The notes below the pieces were generated by a model that did no database searches, had not been told where the DNA came from, and saw nothing but the letters and a program-made list of their open reading frames with translations. A stretch of 9,433 nt of DNA from Micrococcaceae bacterium UBA3381. GTDB taxonomy: Bacteria; Actinomycetota; Actinomycetes; Actinomycetales; Micrococcaceae. Shown here one piece after another: positions 1 through 6,601 of the stretch. The number at the start of each line of letters is the position of its first letter. Position 1 is the stretch's first letter. The position numbers and the translations under genes are program-made. The stretch lies in assembly GCA_002358975.1 (NCBI GenBank), contig DEPX01000057.1:2041-11473 (forward strand), read 5' to 3'.

Positions 1-19
1 TATCTAAGCGGCAGCCGGA

Positions 20-721
20 TTACCAGCCGCGTTGGCGCCATTCATCAAGGTGGGGACGTTCATCGCCCAAAATCGTGTAACCGCCGTGGCCGGGCAGCAC
101 CACCGTGTCGTCATCATAGACGGCAAAAACCCTGTCGGCTACATCGTTGATGAGTGAATCGAAGCGTTCGGCATCGTTCCAGGTGTTACCAACCCCACCC
201 GGGAACAATGAGTCACCGGAAAAGATCACTGTGGGTTCATCACCATTGGGCACATACACTAGGGCCACCGATCCGGGCGTATGACCGCGCAAGGCGATAA
301 CGTCCAGCTCGATTCCGGGAAACTGTGCTTTGTCGCCGTGACGTAGATGCACTTTCGCTGCCACACCGGTCGCTGATTCGATTGCTTGGGCATCAGGCGC
401 GCCCGCCGATGTAGGCACCTGGGTACGCTGCACAATTTCTGGTAGGGCACGAATATGGTCCCAGTGTTCGTGCGTGGTGATCAATGATACTAAATCCAGA
501 TCGCAGGGCGTATCGTCAGCAGCAGACTCCAGCAATTCCATAATGGCATCCGGGTCATCTGCGGCATCGATAAGTACCTGTGAACCGGTTGTTTTTGACG
601 TGATGACGTATACGTTATTGTCCATCTCAGAAACCGAACGTGTCCGGATGGTGACCTGTGGCAAGTCATACAAAACCTTAATGGGGCCAAGTGTTGGTGA
701 CGTTTTGGACATGACCGCCAA
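20..721 (-). CDS. MBL-fold metallo-hydrolase (glyoxalase II-like)
   Basis: A predicted soluble metallo-beta-lactamase-fold hydrolase of up to 233 residues, the usual size for a stand-alone domain. The metal-binding motifs are visible in order: THEHWDH (H84, H86, D88, H89), a histidine in RGHTPGS (H147), the bridging aspartate in FSGD (D170), and PGHG (H212). This is the glyoxalase II-like di-metal set. The substrate cannot be read from the sequence; a thioester such as S-lactoyl-thiol is one possibility. There are two candidate starts: TTG at 721-719 and, three codons later, ATG at 712-710. An in-frame TGA lies just upstream, so the protein cannot extend further. Neither has a strong Shine-Dalgarno; a weak GGCGG precedes the ATG, which I slightly prefer. 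It is divergent from uvrA, an arrangement I recall in mycobacteria, although no repair role is established. Family assignment is firm; function is open. Confidence 0.9.
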   Translation of the reverse strand: MAVMSKTSPTLGPIKVLYDLPQVTIRTRSVSEMDNNVYVITSKTTGSQVLIDAADDPDAIMELLESAADDTPCDLDLVSLITTHEHWDHIRALPEIVQRTQVPTSAGAPDAQAIESATGVAAKVHLRHGDKAQFPGIELDVIALRGHTPGSVALVYVPNGDEPTVIFSGDSLFPGGVGNTWNDAERFDSLINDVADRVFAVYDDDTVVLPGHGGYTILGDERPHLDEWRQRGW

Positions 722-803
722 TTTACACGTTCACGCCAATTGTTGCGAATAGCATGAGGATTCACGCTTTGCTTAGCTTTAGGCGAAGACTCCATCCATA
801 TGG

Positions 804-831
804 TTGCCAAAATCTGTGCTATGACCAGAAT
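804..831 (+). promoter_or_regulatory. Candidate uvrA promoter (-35 TTGCCA, -10 CAGAAT)
   Basis: TTGCCA at 804-809 matches TTGACA in five of six positions. It is followed after 16 bases by CAGAAT at 826-831, which matches TATAAT in four of six. Transcription would begin near 838-840, giving a leader of about 50 bases before the TTG start at 890. The -10 lies inside the left arm of the dyad at 825-844. This is consensus matching by eye, so confidence is low. Confidence 0.3.
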
Positions 832-844
832 TGATCTATTCTGG
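825..844. promoter_or_regulatory. Perfect inverted repeat, possible operator upstream of uvrA
   Basis: CCAGAAT at 825-831 and ATTCTGG at 838-844 are exact reverse complements separated by six bases (TGATCT). A 20-base dyad of this geometry is typical of a dimeric repressor site. It covers the proposed uvrA -10 and lies 45 bases before the start codon. It does not match the LexA consensus. There is no T-run, so it is not a terminator. The symmetry is directly seen; binding by a regulator is inference. Confidence 0.4.
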
Positions 845-875
845 AAGTCTAGTTTTCTACTGTCTTGCATGTCTT

Positions 876-880
876 GAGGG
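876..880 (+). promoter_or_regulatory. Ribosome binding site of uvrA (GAGGG)
   Basis: GAGGG lies nine bases before the TTG at 890. It decides the uvrA start: there is no in-frame ATG, GTG or TTG between 890 and the first conserved residues, and this is the only purine-rich SD-like stretch close upstream. Confidence 0.65.
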
Positions 881-889
881 ATTGAGTAC

Positions 890-3889
890 TTGACCACCAC
901 ACACAGCGTTGACGGCACATCCAGCCAACAACAGTCCACTAGTCTAGTATCCCAGACAGACCAGTCCGAAGACGCCGTCGCCGGCGCACATGAACCCGAC
1001 CGGATTGTAGTCCAAGGGGCACGGGAACATAATCTTAAAAATGTTAACCTCAACATCCCGCGTGACGCTTTTATCGTGTTTACGGGATTGTCTGGTTCCG
1101 GCAAATCGTCGCTGGCCTTTGACACGATTTTTGCCGAAGGTCAGCGACGGTATGTGGAATCGCTATCGTCCTATGCCCGCATGTTCCTCGGTCGGGTTGA
1201 TAAACCATCAGTAGACTTTATCGAAGGTCTATCGCCTGCGGTATCTATCGACCAGAAGTCCACGTCGAAAAACCCCCGGTCTACCGTCGGCACGATCACC
1301 GAAATTCATGACTACATGCGGTTGCTGTGGGCACGTATTGGTATTCCACACTGCCCAGAGTGTGGTGAGCCCGCTTCTCAGCAAACACCCCAGCAAATCG
1401 TGGACCAGCTGCTTGAACTTGAAGAGCGTACCCGATTCCAGGTACTGGCGCCGGTGGTACGTGGACGTAAGGGCGAGTTCGTTGATCTGTTTGCCAAGCT
1501 GTCCGCACAAGGCTATTCGCGGGCCATCGTTGATGGGGAGCAGATCCAATTATCTGACCCACCGAAGTTAGAAAAACAGGTCAAACACAATATCGCGGTA
1601 ATCGTTGACCGTCTGGTTATCCGAGAGGGAATCCGCCAACGTCTTGCCGATTCAGTGGAGACCGCTTTAGAACTGGCCGAGGGCGTCATCGTCGTCGATT
1701 TTGTCGACATCGACGCCCAACTTGATCCAGAGCAGCGCAATACCGGTGAATGGGCTGCCGTGGACGAGAATGGCCATGCAAAATACCGATCATTTTCCGA
1801 GAAGCTTTCGTGTCCCAATGGTCATATCCTCAACATTGATGAGATCGAGCCGCGCTCCTTTTCTTTCAATAATCCTTTCGGCGCGTGCACTACTTGTACC
1901 GGGATCGGCTCGCAATTACAGGTCGATGAAGAATTACTGATTCCAGACCCGGACCTTAGCCTGACCGAGGGCGCCATCGCACCATGGGATATTGGCAAAC
2001 GCACTCGTGACTATTGGCAGCGACTCATGTCAGGGTTGTCCGATGAGGTCGGATTTTCGATGGACACGGCGTTCAAAGACTTACCGAAAAAGGCTAAGAA
2101 AGCATTACTACACGGTAAAGACTTTAAAGTTAAAGTCTCATACCGAAACCGTTGGGGGCGCGAACGTCGCTACACAACTGGTTTTGAGGGCGTCATAGAC
2201 TATGTCAAACGCAAATATGACGAGTCTGAATCTGATCAAGCTCGCGATCGATTCCAGTCGTACATGCGTGAAGTTGCCTGCCCGGCCTGCGGTGGTGCAC
2301 GGCTAAACCCAACTTCACTGTCGGTACTGGTAGGCGGCAAATCGATCGCCGAAGTCTCTCAGATGCCAATGGAAGACTCGATTGTATTTATGCGCCAGTT
2401 AGAGCTGTCGGAACGCGATGCCAAAATCGCCGATCAGGTGCTCATTGAAATTAATGCACGCCTCAAATTCTTGTTGGATGTGGGCCTGGACTATCTAAAC
2501 CTGGAGCGTCCTGCAGGCACGCTTTCTGGTGGGGAAGCACAGCGTATTCGCTTAGCTACCCAAATTGGTTCTGGACTGGTCGGTGTCCTTTACGTCTTGG
2601 ATGAGCCCTCGATCGGATTGCACCAGCGTGACAATCGGCGTCTCATAGAGACACTGCTACGCCTGCGCGATCTGGGCAATACACTCATCGTGGTCGAGCA
2701 TGATGAAGAAACTATTGCTGAAGCTGACTGGATTGTCGATATTGGCCCGGATGCAGGGGAGAAGGGCGGCCACATTGTGCATTCCGGTTCCGTTGAAGAA
2801 CTCAAAGCCAACACCGATTCGTTGACTGGCGACTACCTATCCGGGCGTAAACAAATCGTAGTACCGCCCAAACGCCGTCCGGTGGACACCGAGCACCAGA
2901 TAGAGATTGTCGGTGCACGCGAAAATAATTTACAAAACGTCAACGCTGCTTTTCCGTTGGGTGTTTTCACCGCAGTAACCGGGGTTTCTGGTTCCGGAAA
3001 GTCCACGCTGGTCAATGAGATTCTTTACAAGGTGCTGGCCAATCAGCTCAATAATGCTCGCCATGTTCCAGGCCGTCATCGTCGCGCCAACGGCGTTGAT
3101 CAACTCGATAAGGTTGTTCACGTCGATCAGTCACCCATCGGACGTACGCCACGATCGAATGCTGCCACCTATACTGGAGTCTTTGACCATATACGCAACC
3201 TCTTTGCGGATACCCCGGAGGCCAAAGTGCGCGGCTATAAACCCGGCCGGTTCTCCTTTAACGTCAAGGGTGGTCGTTGCGAGGCCTGCTCGGGCGACGG
3301 CACGATAAAAATCGAAATGAATTTCTTACCAGATGTGTATGTACCGTGTGAGGTCTGCCATGGTGCACGCTACAACAGGGAAACCCTAGAAGTAGAATAC
3401 AAGGGCAAAAACATATCCGAAGTTTTAAACATGCCCATTGATGAGGCCGCCGAATTCTTTGCCCCATATCAGCGCATCGCCCGTCATCTCAATACCCTGG
3501 TGGATGTCGGTTTAGGGTATGTTCGCCTGGGTCAACCAGCAACTACCTTATCCGGGGGAGAGGCCCAGCGCGTGAAGTTGGCTACCGAGCTGCAGCGTCG
3601 TGCCACCGGTAAATCCGTGTATGTCTTGGATGAACCCACTACCGGATTGCACTTCGAAGACATCCGCAAACTTCTGGTGGTACTCAATCGGTTGGTGGAA
3701 AAAGGCAATACGGTGATTACCATCGAACACAACCTAGACGTCATTAAATCCGCCGACTGGATTGTTGATCTGGGACCAGAAGGTGGCTCTGGTGGTGGTC
3801 AAATCGTTGCCACTGGCACACCGGAACAAGTAGCACAAATTGAGGATAGTCATACCGGTAGGTTCTTGGCGAAAGCGCTACACCCATAA
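890..3889 (+). CDS. uvrA: Excinuclease ABC subunit UvrA
   Basis: UvrA is the DNA damage-sensing ATPase of nucleotide excision repair; as a dimer it loads UvrB at the lesion. The 999-residue protein shows the full tandem ABC architecture: Walker A GLSGSGKS (66-73), a first zinc module C308-P-N-G-H312 with C333-x2-C336, signature LSGGEAQ (545-551) and Walker B DEPSIGLH (from 571), then the second Walker A GVSGSGKST (698-706), zinc module C797-x2-C800-x19-C820-x2-C823, signature LSGGEAQ (from 887) and Walker B DEPTTGLH (from 914). The start is TTG with GAGGG nine bases upstream. About 36 Ser/Thr/Gln-rich residues precede the conserved start (DRIVVQGAREHNL), unlike E. coli UvrA, which begins almost at that point. 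The CPNGH variant is, as I recall, normal in actinobacteria. The gene is complete, and probably first in the plus-strand unit. Identity is certain. Confidence 0.99.
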   Translation: MTTTHSVDGTSSQQQSTSLVSQTDQSEDAVAGAHEPDRIVVQGAREHNLKNVNLNIPRDAFIVFTGLSGSGKSSLAFDTIFAEGQRRYVESLSSYARMFLGRVDKPSVDFIEGLSPAVSIDQKSTSKNPRSTVGTITEIHDYMRLLWARIGIPHCPECGEPASQQTPQQIVDQLLELEERTRFQVLAPVVRGRKGEFVDLFAKLSAQGYSRAIVDGEQIQLSDPPKLEKQVKHNIAVIVDRLVIREGIRQRLADSVETALELAEGVIVVDFVDIDAQLDPEQRNTGEWAAVDENGHAKYRSFSEKLSCPNGHILNIDEIEPRSFSFNNPFGACTTCTGIGSQLQVDEELLIPDPDLSLTEGAIAPWDIGKRTRDYWQRLMSGLSDEVGFSMDTAFKDLPKKAKKALLHGKDFKVKVSYRNRWGRERRYTTGFEGVIDYVKRKYDESESDQARDRFQSYMREVACPACGGARLNPTSLSVLVGGKSIAEVSQMPMEDSIVFMRQLELSERDAKIADQVLIEINARLKFLLDVGLDYLNLERPAGTLSGGEAQRIRLATQIGSGLVGVLYVLDEPSIGLHQRDNRRLIETLLRLRDLGNTLIVVEHDEETIAEADWIVDIGPDAGEKGGHIVHSGSVEELKANTDSLTGDYLSGRKQIVVPPKRRPVDTEHQIEIVGARENNLQNVNAAFPLGVFTAVTGVSGSGKSTLVNEILYKVLANQLNNARHVPGRHRRANGVDQLDKVVHVDQSPIGRTPRSNAATYTGVFDHIRNLFADTPEAKVRGYKPGRFSFNVKGGRCEACSGDGTIKIEMNFLPDVYVPCEVCHGARYNRETLEVEYKGKNISEVLNMPIDEAAEFFAPYQRIARHLNTLVDVGLGYVRLGQPATTLSGGEAQRVKLATELQRRATGKSVYVLDEPTTGLHFEDIRKLLVVLNRLVEKGNTVITIEHNLDVIKSADWIVDLGPEGGSGGGQIVATGTPEQVAQIEDSHTGRFLAKALHP

Positions 3890-3894
3890 CGTTG

Positions 3895-3900
3895 TAGAAT
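3895..3900 (+). promoter_or_regulatory. Possible -10 element (TAGAAT) upstream of plsC
   Basis: TAGAAT matches TATAAT in five of six positions and lies six bases after the uvrA stop, 59 bases ahead of the plsC start. No -35 at a proper 16-18 base distance is visible; the nearest TTG-containing hexamer (TTGGCG, 3866-3871) is 23 bases upstream. It could give a secondary transcript for plsC and downstream genes, but support is weak. Confidence 0.2.
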
Positions 3901-3925
3901 CAATAAGTCCACGTGTGCACCAACA

Positions 3926-3942
3926 CTGCCTGGTCCAGGCAG
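3926..3942 (+). promoter_or_regulatory. 8+8 bp inverted repeat abutting the plsC ribosome binding site
   Basis: CTGCCTGG (3926-3933) and CCAGGCAG (3935-3942) are perfect reverse complements around one central base. As RNA this gives a GC-rich 7 bp stem with a GUC loop, whose 3' arm ends on the first two bases of the Shine-Dalgarno AGGGAGG (3941-3947). It could tune plsC translation, or as DNA be an operator. No U-tract follows, so it is not an intrinsic terminator. The symmetry is seen; the role is inferred. Confidence 0.45.
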
Positions 3943-3947
3943 GGAGG
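3941..3947 (+). promoter_or_regulatory. Ribosome binding site of plsC (AGGGAGG)
   Basis: AGGGAGG, with core GGAGG at 3943-3947, sits six bases before ATG 3954. It is the strongest Shine-Dalgarno in the window. It fixes the start against the longer reading (TTG at 3840, overlapping uvrA by 50 bases) and an in-frame GTG at 3915. Confidence 0.8.
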
Positions 3948-3953
3948 AAAATA

Positions 3954-4634
3954 ATGGCAATCGGCGAAACTGGGGTCGTCCGTACCGGGGTGCGTTCCCT
4001 ACTGCGTTTCGGGGCGCGGCCTAAAACATCGGGTTTCGAAAATATCCCAGAAACCGGTGGCTTCATTGTCGCCAGCAACCACCTGTCGTTTTTAGACTCG
4101 GTTATCATCCAGTCCATGTTGCCGCGTCAGGTACGCTTTTTTGCCAAAGCAGACTATTGGACCCAGCAAGGTCTTAAAGGCAAGATTATGCGCAGTTTCT
4201 TCGATTCGGTCGGGTCTATCCCCGTGGAACGTGGCGACCATTCCGCTTCTGTGACGGCACTCAAGCAACTTGTAGACTTTATCGAAAGTGGCGACGGCGT
4301 TGGCATCTACCCGGAAGGCACCCGATCTCGTGACGGCCGTCTCTACCGGGGCCATACCGGCGTCGGGTGGTTAGCACTAACTACCGGTGTGCCGGTGGTA
4401 CCAGTGGGCCTGATCGACACCGACAAGCTGCAGCCACCGGGCAAAAATATTATCCTGCCACGTAAATTTGAAGTCCATGTAGGCCCGCCCATCCACGTCG
4501 AACACCACGGACCCAAACACGGGCTCAAGCTCCGGCGTCAAACCACCGACACTATTATGGAAAAAATTGCTGAAATCACCGGGCAGCAGCGCGTCGATCA
4601 CTACAACAAGAGGCCAGACGAAACGGCCTCCTAA
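3954..4634 (+). CDS. plsC: 1-acylglycerol-3-phosphate O-acyltransferase family protein (PlsC-like)
   Basis: A 226-residue glycerophospholipid acyltransferase, expected to transfer an acyl chain to lysophosphatidic acid to make phosphatidic acid at the inner face of the membrane. The four family motifs are present: NHLSFLD with catalytic H43 and D48, GSIPVERG (87-94), YPEGTRSRDG (119-128) and VPVVPVGL (146-153). There is no clear transmembrane helix or signal peptide, so attachment is probably peripheral. The start is ATG 3954, chosen because of AGGGAGG six bases upstream; a TTG-initiated extension to 3840 would add 38 residues unlike the family. It follows uvrA by 64 bases and precedes uvrC by 23, so it is likely co-transcribed with the repair genes. 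Exact acceptor specificity cannot be decided; many actinobacteria have several paralogues, so the symbol is a family label. Confidence 0.9.
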   Translation: MAIGETGVVRTGVRSLLRFGARPKTSGFENIPETGGFIVASNHLSFLDSVIIQSMLPRQVRFFAKADYWTQQGLKGKIMRSFFDSVGSIPVERGDHSASVTALKQLVDFIESGDGVGIYPEGTRSRDGRLYRGHTGVGWLALTTGVPVVPVGLIDTDKLQPPGKNIILPRKFEVHVGPPIHVEHHGPKHGLKLRRQTTDTIMEKIAEITGQQRVDHYNKRPDETAS

Positions 4635-4640
4635 CCGCAG

Positions 4641-4646
4641 AAGGAG
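4641..4646 (+). promoter_or_regulatory. Ribosome binding site of uvrC (AAGGAG)
   Basis: AAGGAG follows the plsC stop codon by six bases and precedes the TTG at 4658 by 11 bases, a slightly long spacing. It supports the TTG start: the reading from it gives an N-terminus running directly into the GIY-YIG domain, as in other UvrC proteins. Confidence 0.7.
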
Positions 4647-4657
4647 TCCAGAACACT

Positions 4658-6592
4658 TTGGCTGAACCAGCCTCATACCGGCCAAAAACCTCAGATATCC
4701 CCACAGACCCGGGCGTTTACCGTTTCAAAGACCCCCACGGCCGGATTATCTACGTGGGTAAGGCCAATAATCTGCGTTCCCGTCTCAGTTCATATTTCGT
4801 GAACTCCAGTACACTGCCGCCCAAAACACACACCATGGTACACACGGCAGCAGCTGTCGAATGGACCGTGGTGGCTTCGGAACAAGAAGCCATCCAACTG
4901 GAATACACCTGGATTAAAGAATTCACACCGCGGTTCAATATCATGTATCGCGACGACAAATCGTATCCGTACCTGGCTGTGACCATGAACGAAAAATATC
5001 CACGCGTTATGGTGATGCGCGGCGACCGGCGCAAAGGCGTGAAATACTTTGGCCCGTTCCACCCCGCCAAAGCAATACGGGAAACCGTGGACCGTATGCT
5101 TCGAGTCTTTCCGGTCCGTACCTGTTCAGCTGGCGTATTCCGTCGTGCCCAACTGGCCAACCGCCCCTGTCTGATGGGGTATATCGATAAATGCGCAGCC
5201 CCCTGTGTCGGACGAATATCACAAGAAGACCACTATGCACTTGCTGAAGACTTTGTGGCGTTTATGAACGGCGACGTCCGACCCTATTTGCGTGAACTCG
5301 AAGATCAAATGCAGCAAGCTGTCACAGACCTGCGTTACGAAGATGCCGCCCGCTATCGCGATGATATTGAGGCGCTTAAAAAAGTCTTTGAACGTAACGC
5401 TGTGGTGCTGCCAGAAAATACCGAAGCCGACATTTTTGCCTTCGCCGAAGACGAGCTTGAAGCCGCCTTTCAAGTCTTCCACGTGCGTGACGGGCGTATT
5501 CGCGGACAGCGTGGTTGGGTCGTGGAAAAAGTCGAAGATACCACCAAACCTCAACTGGTAGAACAACTCTTACTTCAAATCTACGGTGACATTGAAGACT
5601 CCGAACGGATCCCACGTGAAGTCCTCGTACCCGTAGCACCGGAAAATGCCGCACAGATTGAAACATGGATGACCGAACGGCGCGGCGCCAATGTTGATCT
5701 GCGCGTTCCACAGCGAGGCAACAAACGTCAATTACTAGAGACCGTGCAAGAAAACGCCGACGGCGCACTGCGATTGCACAAATCGCGTCGCTCAGGAGAC
5801 ATCACCGCACGCTCAGCGGCACTACGAGAACTCCAAGAAGCACTAGAACTTGATCAGCCCTTATTGCGAATCGAAGCCTACGACATCTCACATGTCCAAG
5901 GCACCAATGTGGTCGGTTCAATGGTCGTATTCGAAGACGGGCTGCCCAAAAAACGTGACTACCGGCAATTCAATGTCACCGGCGAAGCCGCCCGCGATGA
6001 CACAGCCGCCATGGATGATGTATTGACTCGGCGGTTCAAAAATTACCTCAAAGAACAAGCCAACGCTCCAGAGGTATTATCCGGTGAACTGGCCACCGAG
6101 GATCCAGAAGCCGCCGGTGATCCAAAAAAATTCTCCTATCCGCCATCATTGGTCGTTGTCGACGGTGGGCTAGCCCAAGTTAATGCCGCACAACAAGCAC
6201 TGGTGCAGCTCGGCGTTGACGACATCCCAGTGGTAGGTCTAGCAAAAAGGCTAGAAGAGCTTTGGATCCCCGGAGACGAGTTCCCCATGGTGCTACCCCG
6301 CAGCTCTCAGGGACTATACATGCTGCAACGCTTACGCGATGAATCCCACCGGTTCGCCATTCAAGCCCACCGATCCAAACGTTCCAAATCCATGGTCCAA
6401 TCGGCTCTCGACGAGGTACCCGGGCTAGGAAATAAACGCCGACAGGATCTGCTCAAACACTTTGGTTCACTCAAGAAACTTCGCCAAGCCAACCTCACTG
6501 AACTCCAGCAGGTCCAAGGCATCGGGCCCAAACTGGCACAGACCATTATTGATACCTTATCCGCTGATAACGCTACGAAAAGAACAGGGTAA
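4658..6592 (+). CDS. uvrC: Excinuclease ABC subunit UvrC
   Basis: UvrC makes both incisions around a lesion in the UvrB-DNA complex. All domains are visible in the 644-residue protein. The GIY-YIG nuclease (about 15-95, 3' incision) has Y21, Y32, R42, E82 and N94 at family positions. A cysteine cluster, C156-x14-C171-x7-C179-x3-C183, matches the pattern reported to hold an iron-sulphur cluster in E. coli UvrC. The UVR motif that contacts UvrB spans about 209-244. The RNase H-like nuclease (5' incision) has D409 in EAYDISH, D502 in VVVDGG, and D561/H564 in RDESH. A tandem helix-hairpin-helix (about 586-636) binds DNA. The start is TTG with AAGGAG upstream. It sits between plsC (23-base gap) and rapZ (9-base gap), the latter a common Gram-positive neighbourhood. 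The gene is complete and intact. Confidence 0.99.
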   Translation: MAEPASYRPKTSDIPTDPGVYRFKDPHGRIIYVGKANNLRSRLSSYFVNSSTLPPKTHTMVHTAAAVEWTVVASEQEAIQLEYTWIKEFTPRFNIMYRDDKSYPYLAVTMNEKYPRVMVMRGDRRKGVKYFGPFHPAKAIRETVDRMLRVFPVRTCSAGVFRRAQLANRPCLMGYIDKCAAPCVGRISQEDHYALAEDFVAFMNGDVRPYLRELEDQMQQAVTDLRYEDAARYRDDIEALKKVFERNAVVLPENTEADIFAFAEDELEAAFQVFHVRDGRIRGQRGWVVEKVEDTTKPQLVEQLLLQIYGDIEDSERIPREVLVPVAPENAAQIETWMTERRGANVDLRVPQRGNKRQLLETVQENADGALRLHKSRRSGDITARSAALRELQEALELDQPLLRIEAYDISHVQGTNVVGSMVVFEDGLPKKRDYRQFNVTGEAARDDTAAMDDVLTRRFKNYLKEQANAPEVLSGELATEDPEAAGDPKKFSYPPSLVVVDGGLAQVNAAQQALVQLGVDDIPVVGLAKRLEELWIPGDEFPMVLPRSSQGLYMLQRLRDESHRFAIQAHRSKRSKSMVQSALDEVPGLGNKRRQDLLKHFGSLKKLRQANLTELQQVQGIGPKLAQTIIDTLSADNATKRTG

Positions 6593-6601
6593 GCTACAGC
6601 C

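Larger units (their letters stand above)
722..889. promoter_or_regulatory. Divergent intergenic region between the MBL hydrolase gene and uvrA
   Basis: A 168-base gap separates the divergent starts and must hold the promoters of both genes. On the uvrA side there is a possible -35/-10 pair and a perfect dyad, listed separately. On the hydrolase side I see no convincing sigma-70-like pair. A small tandem of three 5-mers (GCTTT GCTTA GCTTT) sits at 766-780. I looked for the actinobacterial LexA box (GAAC-N4-GTTC core) and saw none. No small gene or RNA is supported here. Confidence 0.6.

Noticed and set aside
722..889. LexA/SOS box upstream of uvrA
   Set aside because: I looked for GAAC-N4-GTTC and close variants and found none; only the unrelated CCAGAAT dyad is present.
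490..1125. Long minus-strand open frame (211 codons) across the divergent intergenic region and the 5' end of uvrA
   Set aside because: It is antisense to the uvrA Walker A region and to the MBL gene in another frame; the translation resembles no family and has no ribosome site. It would also cover the only promoter space between two genuine genes.
2833..3015. Minus-strand open frame opposite the second Walker A of uvrA
   Set aside because: The sequence (DFPEPETPV...) is the usual reverse-strand shadow of a GSGKST P-loop.
3926..3942. Intrinsic terminator after uvrA
   Set aside because: The hairpin lacks a following T-run and is directly followed by the plsC ribosome binding site.
3840..3953. 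38-residue N-terminal extension of plsC from TTG 3840
   Set aside because: It overlaps uvrA by 50 bases and is unlike the family, and a strong AGGGAGG stands directly before ATG 3954.
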